Assembly: GCF_000721265.1 (NCBI RefSeq)
Contig: NZ_JOFZ01000007.1
Coordinates: forward strand, 342,402-406,401
Length of the DNA: 64,000 bases
Reading direction: 5' to 3'
DNA from: Streptomyces sp. NRRL F-5126
GTDB taxonomy: Bacteria > Actinomycetota > Actinomycetes > Streptomycetales > Streptomycetaceae
The translations under genes and the position numbers were made by a program. The notes below the pieces were generated by a model, which saw nothing but the letters and a program-made list of their open reading frames with translations, had not been told where the DNA came from and searched no databases. Shown here one piece after another: positions 26,420 to 34,663 of this stretch (the stretch's first letter is position 1; every line of letters begins with the position of its first letter).

Positions 26420-26701
26420 GTCATGGGGCCCCTTCCCGGAGATGCGACCGTCCCCGTCCACATCTGGACTGGCGGGCTCATGTAAATCCCATGGATTGCC
26501 TGCCGTCAATGCCGTGGACAGTGAAGGACGGTCGCTCGTATGCTGCAGCCGGCTCGGGCAGGTACGCAGATGGGCGGCGGCAAGAGGGTGTTGACCCAGG
26601 TGGTTCCCCTTACGGCCGATCGGACAAGAGCACGTGCCGCGACCGTGTGACAGCAGACCAAACGGCTACTAAATACTTTTACAGCACGGTGTGAGGGAGT
26701 C
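26420..26701. promoter_or_regulatory. Divergent control region between the sugar transporter operon and the ROK-fusion regulator
   Basis: This 282-bp gap must carry both promoters. On the plus strand TTGACC occurs at about 26591. The most notable element is the AT-rich TAAATACTTTTAC at 26670-26682, annotated separately. No small gene is evident. Confidence 0.5.
26670..26682. promoter_or_regulatory. Putative ROK-regulator binding site, copy 1
   Basis: TAAATACTTTTAC stands out in GC-rich DNA, 20 bp before the regulator's start codon. Its exact reverse complement, GTAAAAGTATTTA, forms the heart of the palindrome at 30972-30995 ahead of the exported-enzyme operon. The location over the likely transcription start suggests autorepression; it may also reach the divergent transporter promoter 250 bp away. 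Confidence 0.6.
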
Positions 26702-28924
26702 ATGCACAAACCAAACACCTGGTCGTTGACCGAGCAGGAGCTGGCTGATCTGCTCGCCTGGGCCGAGGGCAGGCAGGACCGCGCCGTCCGCCTGAAGATC
26801 GTCCAAGACGCGATGGCAGGTCTGTCGGTATCCCGCAGTGCCCAGTCGCTCGGTGTCTCCCGCCCCACGGTGACCGCCTGGCGGCAGCGGTACGCCGCTC
26901 AGGGCCTCGCAGGCCTCGAACACCGTCCGCGCAGCGGGCGTCCGACCCGCATCGACGAGGCCGACGTCATGGCGGCCACACTCGCCGGCCCCCCACCCCC
27001 GCAGTGTGCCTGGTCGGCCCGGGCCCTCGCGGACCACCTGGGGCTGTCCCACACAGCGCTCGGCCGGGTGTGGCAGCGCTGGCACATCAAACCCGGTGTA
27101 CTCGATTCGGCCGTCGTGCTGCCGGTCGAGCCGCCTCTGCCCTGTCACCGTCCTGAACTGCTCGCGGCCGGTGCGTACGCGGACGGCGGGTCCTATGTCG
27201 TGGTCGCCGAAGCGCCGCCCACCACGCGGAGCCGTGTGGGCGCCGCGGCGGCGGAGGAGCGCCAAATGCGCTTCGCCGCGCTGACCGCGGTGATGCGGCA
27301 GGCACAGCCGAAGAGCGCCGGCGGGCCGGACGGCGTGCAACGCGCCCCCCGAGGTGGCCAGCCGGATACCGGACATGCGCATGAGCCGGGCCCGAATCCC
27401 CGCGCATCCGCTGCCTCCCTGCCCTTCGTGGGCCGCTGGGCAGGGCGCCGGATCCACCTCATCACCTGGGGGTACCCCGATGGCTCCAAGGGTGTGTTCG
27501 GCGGAGCCCAGCAACACATCGCCCCCACCTCCATGAGCTGGTCGGCGACCGTCTGCCTGATGGGGCAGTTGGAGTTGCATCACCAGCCGCAGCGGGCCCG
27601 GGTCGCGCTGGACACGCTCGCGGACACGGCACGTGCCATGTCCGAGGCGGCCCCAGGGACGCCGTTCCGGTGGCTTCGCGAGAGCCGGGGGGAGGCCGTG
27701 CCGCGCCACCGCGCCGTCCATCGTGCCTTCGACCAAATGGAGTTGGGATCATTCAACGAGAAGCTGGTGATCGAAGTGGTGCGGGTAGCCGGCTCCCTGA
27801 GTCGCGTCGAGATCGCACAGCGCACGGGCCTGACTCCGCAGGCGGTCTCCCGGATCACCCGCAACCTGCTCACCACCGGGTTCCTGGAAGAGGACGAACG
27901 GCGCTCGACGGGCAAGGGCAAGCCGCGAGTGCCGCTGAAACTGCGCCCGAACGCGGCCTGCGCCATCGGTATCCACGTCGACCCGGAGAAGATCACCCAT
28001 GTTCTGGTCGACCTGTGCGGAAACGTCCGGGACAGACGCTGTCTCGCGGTCACCCCGGACAGCGATCCGCGATCGTGCCTCGGGTGGATGGCCCGCACGA
28101 CAACGGAGGCCATCGGGTCGGCGGGTCCCCTCGGCGCCAAGTTCCTCGGCGTGGGTGTGGCGGCGCCGGGGCCGCTCGACACCCACGAGGGTGTCCTCCT
28201 CAACCCGCCTCTGTGGTCGAAGTGGGGCGAGTTCCCCCTGCGCGCCGAACTCAGCCGGATGCTCGGACTGCCCACGCTGCTGGAGAAGGACGCCACCGCG
28301 GCCGCGATCGGCGAGCAGTGGCTCGGCGCCGGAGAGAGCAGCGCCGACTTCGTCTATCTCTATCTCGGCGCGGGAGCGGGCAGCGGAGCCTTCCTCAACG
28401 GCGATGTGTACCGGGGCGCCACCGGGAACGCAGGTGAGTTCGGTGAGTTGACGGCGTACGCACTCGACCGGCTGACTGCGGAGGGAGGCCCGGTCATGGT
28501 GCCGGAATGCGCGCCGATGTCAGCCGTGGTCGCCCGGGCCGCCGAGGCCGGCCTGCCGCTGCCCGACAACGAGGCCGTGTACGACGCCGTGTGCTCCGCG
28601 GCGGCGGCCGGAGACGTGCGCGCGGTCGACGCGATCCGCGGCGTGGCTCGCGTCGTGGCCAGGGGCGCGGTGGCCATGACGGACCTGTACGACATCGATC
28701 TGGTCATCGTCGGAGGGCCGGCAGTGCTGCCCGAGGTAGCCGAGCTGTACCTGTCAGAGATCTCCAGGGCAGTGAACCGGTTCCCGGTGGCCAGCCGGGT
28801 GCGCACGGTCCGGGTCACCTGCTCCACGCTGAGCGCCTCCGCGGCGGCCGTCGGCGCCGCGGCCGGAGTCTTCCACATGACCTTCGCCCCACGCCTGCGT
28901 ACACACAACGGAGTAGGCGTCTAG
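26702..28924 (+). CDS. ROK-family regulator fused to an N-terminal transposase-like DNA-binding region
   Basis: A continuous 740-residue frame. Residues about 5-140 resemble the double helix-turn-helix head of IS630-type transposases: SVSRSAQSLGVSRPTVTAWRQ, GLAGLEHRPRSGRPTRI and LADHLGLSHTALGRVWQRW. The transposase catalytic DDE domain is absent; residues about 140-345 are unrecognised. From about 346 a normal ROK regulator begins: SLSRVEIAQRTGLTPQAVSR, GVGVAAPGPLDTHEGV, EKDATAAAIGEQWLG and YLYLGAGAGSGAFLNG. The usual His and Cys zinc ligands after the AGE motif are missing (AGEFGEL), arguing against sugar-kinase activity. GAGGGAG lies unusually close to the ATG at 26702. An ATG at 27737 would give a standard 395-residue ROK protein but has no ribosome binding site. 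It is the likely sugar-responsive controller of this locus. Confidence 0.8.
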   Translation: MHKPNTWSLTEQELADLLAWAEGRQDRAVRLKIVQDAMAGLSVSRSAQSLGVSRPTVTAWRQRYAAQGLAGLEHRPRSGRPTRIDEADVMAATLAGPPPPQCAWSARALADHLGLSHTALGRVWQRWHIKPGVLDSAVVLPVEPPLPCHRPELLAAGAYADGGSYVVVAEAPPTTRSRVGAAAAEERQMRFAALTAVMRQAQPKSAGGPDGVQRAPRGGQPDTGHAHEPGPNPRASAASLPFVGRWAGRRIHLITWGYPDGSKGVFGGAQQHIAPTSMSWSATVCLMGQLELHHQPQRARVALDTLADTARAMSEAAPGTPFRWLRESRGEAVPRHRAVHRAFDQMELGSFNEKLVIEVVRVAGSLSRVEIAQRTGLTPQAVSRITRNLLTTGFLEEDERRSTGKGKPRVPLKLRPNAACAIGIHVDPEKITHVLVDLCGNVRDRRCLAVTPDSDPRSCLGWMARTTTEAIGSAGPLGAKFLGVGVAAPGPLDTHEGVLLNPPLWSKWGEFPLRAELSRMLGLPTLLEKDATAAAIGEQWLGAGESSADFVYLYLGAGAGSGAFLNGDVYRGATGNAGEFGELTAYALDRLTAEGGPVMVPECAPMSAVVARAAEAGLPLPDNEAVYDAVCSAAAAGDVRAVDAIRGVARVVARGAVAMTDLYDIDLVIVGGPAVLPEVAELYLSEISRAVNRFPVASRVRTVRVTCSTLSASAAAVGAAAGVFHMTFAPRLRTHNGVGV

Positions 28925-29003
28925 CGGCGGACACCGAGCCGGTCCACGACCCCGCCCGCTCCCACCTACGCCGCCCGAATCCTTCGAGGAGGAGACCCTC
29001 ACG

Positions 29004-30980
29004 ATGACATCCCCCGAGTCCGGCCCCGACATCGCGCCGACGACACGAGCAGCCGTCGGCACGGGGCACCCCCAGCTCACGCAGCTCTTCCCGGCGTCTC
29101 TCATCGCCTCCCGGATGCCCGCGATCGGCGCATGGACACCAGTGCCGCCTCCGACGGACCGCGTGCGCTGGCAGGCCGTCGACGCCCGGGCCCGGGACCA
29201 CGTGGTGGAGGCGGCGACCGCCTCGCTTGGCGAGCCGTGGCCGGGCCTGACCGCCACCTCGTTCGCCCGGTTCGCGCGCGACGGCGACCGCTCGCGCCAC
29301 CAGGAACCGGTCTTCGCCCGCCGGGCCCGGCTCGGCCGCGCGGTGCTTGCCATGGCCCTGACCTTCGGCACCTCCCAGGCCGGCGCCTTCGCCGACGAAG
29401 TGATGGACGGTGTGTGGGCACTGTGCGAGGAGACCACATGGTGCTGGCCGGCCCACGATTTCCGCGTCCTCGGCGCGGAACACGGTCTGCTGCCCGACCC
29501 GAGCCGTCCCACGCTGGACCTCGGCGCGTCCGGCACCGCTGTGCTGCTCGCCCTCACCGACGCGATCGCCGGCGACGAACTGGACAGCCGCGATCCCTTG
29601 GTGCGCTCCCGGTTGCGCCGCGAGGTGTCCACCCGAGTCCTGCTCCCGTACCTGGAGCGCGAAGAGTGGGGCTGGTTCGACGGCTCGACCGCGAAGCTCA
29701 ACAATTGGAACCCGTGGATCCACTCCGAGTTGCTGCTGGCCACCGCGCTCACCGAGGAGTCGGCGGAACGCCGCGCCGCCCTGATGTCACGGATCCTGCG
29801 CGGCCTTGAGAACTACCTGGAGGCCCAGCCGCGTGACGGTGGCTGCGACGAGGGACCGCATTACTGGTGGCGCGCCGGTGCGAGCCTGTTCGAATGCCTG
29901 GAGACCATCACCTCGCTGCTGGGCACCGACGAGGGTGTCTTCGGTCATCCGCTGGTCCGTGCCATGGCCCGCTACCCCGTGAGCACCTGGATCGGCGACG
30001 GGTGGAGCGTCAACTTCGCGGACGGGCCCGCCCGCCCGCGTGAGATGGTGCCCGCCCTGCTCCACCGATACGGACGACGCACGGGGCAGCCGGAGGTGAG
30101 GGCGCACGCACGGGCGCTGTGGGAGGCGGACGGCGGCGCCATCCGGCAACCGGCTGGGCCGTTCGACCTGCGACGAACGCTGGACACGCTGCTGGACCCC
30201 GAGTGGGAGGCGGCGCCACCCGCCCGGTTCCCGCTGCCGGGACACACCTGGCTGCCGGACACCCAGGTCCTGGTGGCTCGCGCGCGTGCCGGGTCCGGCC
30301 GTGGCCTGCTCGTCGCGGCCAAGGGCGGGCACAACGACGAGAGCCACAACCACAACGACGTCGGCAACTTCATCGTCGCCGTCGACAGCCGCCCACTGAT
30401 CATCGACGCGGGGGTGGGGACCTACCGGAGGGAGACGTTCAGCGAGGAAAGGTACGGGATCTGGTCCATGACCAGCGAGTACCACAACGTGCCCGTCGTG
30501 GACGGGTTCGGGCAGTTGCCCGGACACGGCTTCCGGGCCGCTTCGGTGGCCGCCCACCACGAAGGCGGCACGGACGAACTGACCTGCGATATGGCACCCG
30601 CCTATCCGCGTCGGGCGGGCCTCGATTCCTGGACAAGGGCCGTTCGCCTGGTGCGCGGTTCCGACGAGCGGGTCGAGGTCACGGACTCCTGGCACGCGCG
30701 GGCCGCGCCTCGCTCCCTCGCCCTGCACTTCCTGCTGGGCGGTGAGGTGGACCTCGGGCCGGCAGGTCGGGCTTGCGTGGGACCGTCAAGTGGGCCTGCG
30801 CTGCAGCTGTGTTGGGAAGCAGACGCGTTCACCGCGCAGGTGGAGACGGTCGAATTGACCGACCCCGCGTTCACCCGCGTCTGGGGCGCAGCTGTTCGCC
30901 GGCTGGTCCTCACGGCGCGCGCCCCGCTGGCCGAGGGGCGGCACCTCCTGACGGCAAGGCCGGTGGGATCGGAAGCGTAA
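29004..30980 (+). CDS. Heparinase II/III-family protein
   Basis: A 658-residue protein of the heparinase II/III-like class: an N-terminal (alpha/alpha) toroid with KLNNWNPWIHSELLLATAL and YLEAQPRDGGCDEGPHYWW (key DGG.DEG..Y), then a beta-sheet domain starting near HNDESHNHNDVGNFIVAVD (key H, N, D). Members are polysaccharide lyases or hydrolases acting on uronic-acid glycans. There is no signal peptide, so it should act on imported oligosaccharides. GGAGGAGA precedes the ATG, 79 bp after the regulator gene, so the two may be co-transcribed. A palindrome overlaps its stop codon. The precise substrate is unknown. Confidence 0.85.
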   Translation: MTSPESGPDIAPTTRAAVGTGHPQLTQLFPASLIASRMPAIGAWTPVPPPTDRVRWQAVDARARDHVVEAATASLGEPWPGLTATSFARFARDGDRSRHQEPVFARRARLGRAVLAMALTFGTSQAGAFADEVMDGVWALCEETTWCWPAHDFRVLGAEHGLLPDPSRPTLDLGASGTAVLLALTDAIAGDELDSRDPLVRSRLRREVSTRVLLPYLEREEWGWFDGSTAKLNNWNPWIHSELLLATALTEESAERRAALMSRILRGLENYLEAQPRDGGCDEGPHYWWRAGASLFECLETITSLLGTDEGVFGHPLVRAMARYPVSTWIGDGWSVNFADGPARPREMVPALLHRYGRRTGQPEVRAHARALWEADGGAIRQPAGPFDLRRTLDTLLDPEWEAAPPARFPLPGHTWLPDTQVLVARARAGSGRGLLVAAKGGHNDESHNHNDVGNFIVAVDSRPLIIDAGVGTYRRETFSEERYGIWSMTSEYHNVPVVDGFGQLPGHGFRAASVAAHHEGGTDELTCDMAPAYPRRAGLDSWTRAVRLVRGSDERVEVTDSWHARAAPRSLALHFLLGGEVDLGPAGRACVGPSSGPALQLCWEADAFTAQVETVELTDPAFTRVWGAAVRRLVLTARAPLAEGRHLLTARPVGSEA

Positions 30981-30995
30981 AAGTATTTACGCTTC
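30972..30995. promoter_or_regulatory. 24-bp perfect palindrome, putative ROK-regulator operator, copy 2
   Basis: Ten-base arms GAAGCGTAAA and TTTACGCTTC flank the centre AGTA. It overlaps the stop codon of the heparinase-like gene and lies 312 bp before the CE3-like esterase gene. The core GTAAAAGTATTTA is the reverse complement of the site at 26670-26682. The AT-rich symmetric core and the absence of a U-tract favour an operator over a terminator, although the RNA could also form a hairpin. Confidence 0.65.
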
Positions 30996-31306
30996 ATTGC
31001 CGACCGGACAGAAACCTGCAGTGTTCGGCAAGAAGGCTCGAACCGGGGTCCGCGGTGGCCAGTTCACGCGCCTGGAACAGCCCGGTGGGCGGAAGGCAAC
31101 AAGTTTCCACGTGGCATCTCGACAGGACGCGGAATGCCGAAAGTATTGACGTGGACCAGCCCAATGATTTCCTTGAGCATCGGGGCGTCCACGATCACGA
31201 GGTTCCGGCTTCCGCAGCCCCTACGTTCCGTCCGAGACCCCGCGGTCCCTGTCCGTGGAGAACGTCGCTTCGTCCCTGAACCCGTCCCCTTCTCAAGGAG
31301 TTCAGC
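30996..31306. promoter_or_regulatory. Leader region of the exported glycan-enzyme operon
   Basis: This 311-bp stretch has no gene. AAAGTATTGAC at 31140-31150 matches the operator half AAAGTATTTAC at ten of eleven positions and contains a TTGAC hexamer core, so it may be a second, weaker regulator site overlapping a -35 element. AAGGAG lies about 9 bp before the esterase start at 31307. Confidence 0.45.
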
Positions 31307-32056
31307 ATGGCCGCACACATGTCGAGACGCTCGATGATTCTCGGGGGTGCCCTCACTGCCGCCGGCATCGTCCTGGGGGGCGGGGCAGCCTCGGCGGCCA
31401 TCCCCGGCACGTCCAACGGCGGCGTGCGCATCATGCCGCTCGGCGACTCGATCACCGATGGGTACACGCCCTACCCGGGCGGCTACCGTGTGAAGCTGTG
31501 GCAGCTCCTGGCCGCAGGCGGTTACAAGGTCGACTTCGTGGGGTCCCAGACCAACGGCCCCGCCGAGCTGGGCGACCACGACCACGAGGGCCACCCCGGC
31601 TGGCGCATCGACCAGCTCGACGCCAACATCGCCACCTGGCTCGGCCAGAGCGATCCACGCACCATCATGCTACTCATCGGCACGAACGACCTGAACCAGA
31701 ACCACGACATCGCAGGCGCCCCCGCGCGGCTTTCCGCATTGATCGACCATATTCGGGCGTTGAAGCCCCAGACCTACCTTTTCGTGGCAACCATTCCGCC
31801 GCAGTCGAACAGCACCCTCCAATCCCGGGTAGTGGCGTACAACTCCAGGATCCCGGGCATCGTGGCGGGTAAGGACAGCCACGTCCGACTGGTGAAGATG
31901 TACGACGCGCTCACCACAGCAGATCTCGCGGACGGAATTCACCCGACCAAGGCCGGTTACGAGAAGATGGCGCCTGTCTGGTACAACGCGCTCCGCTCGG
32001 TTCCCAGCTCCCTCGTACCGCTGGCCAGGAGCGGCGTCCTGACGGCCCGCCTTTGA
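31307..32056 (+). CDS. Secreted SGNH/GDSL esterase, CE3-like
   Basis: A 249-residue exported esterase. The N-terminus SRRSMILGGALTAAG followed by GGAASAA is a Tat-type signal. Catalytic blocks are MPLGDSITDG (Ser nucleophile), IGTNDLNQN (oxyanion Asn) and DGIHPTKAGYEKMA (Asp/His), with GGYRVKLWQLL after block I as in CE3 acetyl-xylan esterases. It should remove acetyl groups from an extracellular polysaccharide. A second ATG at 31319 (MSRRSM) is an equally good start. It is the first gene of a four-gene exported/auxiliary enzyme unit. Confidence 0.85.
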   Translation: MAAHMSRRSMILGGALTAAGIVLGGGAASAAIPGTSNGGVRIMPLGDSITDGYTPYPGGYRVKLWQLLAAGGYKVDFVGSQTNGPAELGDHDHEGHPGWRIDQLDANIATWLGQSDPRTIMLLIGTNDLNQNHDIAGAPARLSALIDHIRALKPQTYLFVATIPPQSNSTLQSRVVAYNSRIPGIVAGKDSHVRLVKMYDALTTADLADGIHPTKAGYEKMAPVWYNALRSVPSSLVPLARSGVLTARL

Positions 32057-32127
32057 TCTCGGCACACCACCGGCACCGGCCGGTGCGTGATCACCCCCCA
32101 CTGACAGGCTGAGGAGAGGACCTCACA

Positions 32128-33438
32128 ATGACCGATCGCACCCCTTCCCGCCGCAGGGTCCTGCGCGGCGCCGGCGGCGCCCTCGGCGCGGCGGCCGCGG
32201 CATGGGCAGGCCTCGGCGGCCGCTCCAGCGCCCACGCGGCCACGCCGGCCGCCGGCTCGGAACCGAACGCCGCCGCCATCGGCGTCAAGGGCAGGACCTA
32301 CGTCGGCTACCAGGGCTGGTTCGCCGCCGCCGGCGACGGCTCCCGGCTCAACGCCTGGACGCACTGGGCCGATGGCACCCCGGCCCCGGGGAACGAGACC
32401 TTCGAGCTGTACCCGGACATCTCGGTCTACCCTTCCTCGGGGCTGTACCAGACGGGATACGCCAATCTCGGCAACGGCAGGGCCGCGAAGCTGTTCAGCT
32501 CATACTCGACGGCGGTGATCGACCAGCACTTCGCCTGGATGCGGCAGCACGGCATCGACGGCGCGGCTCTTCAGCGCTTCGGAAGTGACATCGCGGCCAC
32601 AGGTCAGCCCCGCCTTTCCCAGCGCAATGACATCCAGTCCAACGCGCGAAAGGCGGCCCAGGAATACGGCCGCAGCTTCTACATCGAGTACGACCTCAGC
32701 GGTCTCACCGACGCCAACGTTGTGGCCACGGTCCAAAACGACTGGACCAACGTCATCAACGGCCCGCTCAACCTGGTCAGCTCGCCGGCATACGCCCACG
32801 AGGGCGGCAAGCCCGTCGTGGAGTTGTGGGGAATCGGCGTGACCAACCGTCCCGGCACGGCCTCGGGCCTCCTCCAGCTGATCAACTGGTTCAAGAGTCA
32901 GGGCTGCTACGTCATCGGCGGCGTTCCGCGTGGCTGGCGCACGGACTCCCATGCCAAGCCGGGCTTCGCGCCCGTGTACGCCGCGCTCAACATGGTGTCC
33001 CCGTGGAACGTCGGAAACCCCAACGTCGACCAGGCACTCTTCAACGACGACATGACGAAGCTCAAGGCCAACAACCAGGACTACCAACCGGTCATCTACC
33101 CGGGCTTCGCCTGGTCGAACTGGCATGCCGGCTCGCCGAGGAACGAAATACCGCGCAGGGCAGGTCAGTTCATGTGGGACCAGGCGGTCGCCGCGGCCCG
33201 GTGCGGCACCAAGTCCGCGTTCATCGCCATGTTCGACGAGTACGACGAGGCCACGGCCATCGCGCCCGCGGCCACGGACAAGTCACAGATTCCGACGAAC
33301 CAGTACTTCCTGACCCTGGACGCGGACGGGACGCATCTCTCCTCGAACTTCTACATGCGCCTCGCCGGGGCGGCGACCGACATGATCAACGGCTCCGCGC
33401 CGATCACCACGACCATCCCGATACCGCCGGTCGGCTGA
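32128..33438 (+). CDS. Secreted GH71/GH99-like glycoside hydrolase
   Basis: A 436-residue exported protein. RRRVLRGAGGALGAAAAAW and a cleavage site near SAHAA form a Tat signal. The mature sequence starts GRTYVGYQGWFAAAGDGS and continues HFAWMRQHGIDGAALQRFG, GYVIGGVPRGWRT-like text, IYPGFAWSNWHAG and MFDEYDEATAIAP, the hallmarks of the GH71/GH99-like clan often labelled xylosidase/arabinosidase. GH99 enzymes are endo-acting on alpha-mannosides and GH71 on alpha-1,3-glucan, so an endo-acting role on the external polymer is plausible. AGGAGAGGA lies upstream. Linkage cannot be settled from sequence. Confidence 0.8.
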   Translation: MTDRTPSRRRVLRGAGGALGAAAAAWAGLGGRSSAHAATPAAGSEPNAAAIGVKGRTYVGYQGWFAAAGDGSRLNAWTHWADGTPAPGNETFELYPDISVYPSSGLYQTGYANLGNGRAAKLFSSYSTAVIDQHFAWMRQHGIDGAALQRFGSDIAATGQPRLSQRNDIQSNARKAAQEYGRSFYIEYDLSGLTDANVVATVQNDWTNVINGPLNLVSSPAYAHEGGKPVVELWGIGVTNRPGTASGLLQLINWFKSQGCYVIGGVPRGWRTDSHAKPGFAPVYAALNMVSPWNVGNPNVDQALFNDDMTKLKANNQDYQPVIYPGFAWSNWHAGSPRNEIPRRAGQFMWDQAVAAARCGTKSAFIAMFDEYDEATAIAPAATDKSQIPTNQYFLTLDADGTHLSSNFYMRLAGAATDMINGSAPITTTIPIPPVG

Positions 33439-33532
33439 ATCCGCGGTGACGCCCTGACAGCCCGTGCGGGCCGTGGATCGCCGTCCGCGGCCCGCAGCGG
33501 AAACCGGATCCATCGTCGTAAGGACACGAAAC

Positions 33533-34501
33533 ATGGCGCAGTTCGACCTCCCCCTACCCGAACTGCGTGCCTACCGCGGCTCGACGACGGCGCCACAGGA
33601 CTTCGACGTCTTTTGGCACAAGACGCTGGAGGAAGCGCGCGCGCACGAACTGGAGGTGGGTTTCGTGGAGGTGGGGACCGGACTGCACACAGTCCAGGTC
33701 CACGATGTGACGTTCGCCGGGTTCGGCGGGCACCCGGTGAAGGGCTGGCTGCGGCTGCCTGCCGACGCGTCAAAACCGCTACCGCTCGTCGTGGAGTTCG
33801 TCGGGTACGGCAACGGCCGCGGCCTGCCGCACGAGCACCTGCTGTGGCCCTCCACCGGTCGGGCGCACTTCGTGATGGACACCCGCGGCCAGGGCAGCGC
33901 CTTCGGCGGCGGCGGCGACACGCCCGACCCGGTGGGCGCGGCTCCCTCCTACCCGGGATTCATGACGCGCGGCATCGAAAACCCCGAGGACTACTACTAC
34001 CGCCGAGTGATCACCGACGCTGTGCGCGCGGTCGAGGCGGCACGCGCACATCCGCTGACGGATGCCGCACACACCACGGTGGTAGGGCACAGCCAGGGCG
34101 GTGGACTCGCCTTGGCTGTGGGCGGGCTGGTGCCCGACCTGGCCGCCGTGGCGCCGGACTGCCCCTTCCTGTGCGACTTCCCGCGCTCGGTGAAGCTCAC
34201 GGACCGCCCTCCATACCGTGAGATCGGCCAGTACCTCAAGACGCACCGCGGCGGGACTACCAACGTACTGCACACTCTGTCCTACTTCGACGGCGTGCAC
34301 TTCGCTGCGCGGGGACGGACCCCGGCCCTGTTCTCCACCGGATTGGAGGACCAGGTGTGCCCGCCGTCGACGGTATGCGCCGCCTTCAACACTTGGGCGC
34401 ACGAGGACAAGACGATCGAGATCTACGACTTCAACGACCATGAGGGCGGCGGCCCCTACCAGGAGGCAGCGAAGGTGAGCTGGCTCGCATCGCGCGCCTG
34501 A
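33533..34501 (+). CDS. CE7-family acetyl esterase (acetyl-xylan esterase, AXE1-like)
   Basis: A 322-residue alpha/beta-hydrolase of the CE7 family. MDTRGQG in the middle (RGQ motif), VGHSQGGGLA with the nucleophile Ser187, GLEDQVCPPSTV with the catalytic Asp, and FNDHEGGGPYQ with the catalytic His are all intact. There is no signal peptide; CE7 enzymes are typically cytoplasmic and deacetylate imported oligosaccharides. The ATG at 33533 begins the typical family N-terminus (MAQFDLPLPELRAYRG). Together with the secreted CE3-like esterase it indicates a heavily acetylated substrate handled both outside and inside the cell. Confidence 0.9.
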   Translation: MAQFDLPLPELRAYRGSTTAPQDFDVFWHKTLEEARAHELEVGFVEVGTGLHTVQVHDVTFAGFGGHPVKGWLRLPADASKPLPLVVEFVGYGNGRGLPHEHLLWPSTGRAHFVMDTRGQGSAFGGGGDTPDPVGAAPSYPGFMTRGIENPEDYYYRRVITDAVRAVEAARAHPLTDAAHTTVVGHSQGGGLALAVGGLVPDLAAVAPDCPFLCDFPRSVKLTDRPPYREIGQYLKTHRGGTTNVLHTLSYFDGVHFAARGRTPALFSTGLEDQVCPPSTVCAAFNTWAHEDKTIEIYDFNDHEGGGPYQEAAKVSWLASRA

Positions 34502-34663
34502 AACACCACGTTGGCCCCTGCACGGCAACAGGCTCTGGGGCGCACCGTGGGCATCGGCCCGCTCGAATGCCGTGACGTGCACCGTGCGCGGCCCTCAGTC
34601 GCCGAAGTCGGCGCACTTCCCATGAACCCGTACCCCACTGCGCGTGACGTGAAGGAGACAGGC

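Noticed and set aside
26702..28924. Functional IS630 transposase
   Set aside because: Only the DNA-binding head is recognisable; no DDE catalytic motif and no terminal inverted repeats, and the frame continues into a ROK regulator.
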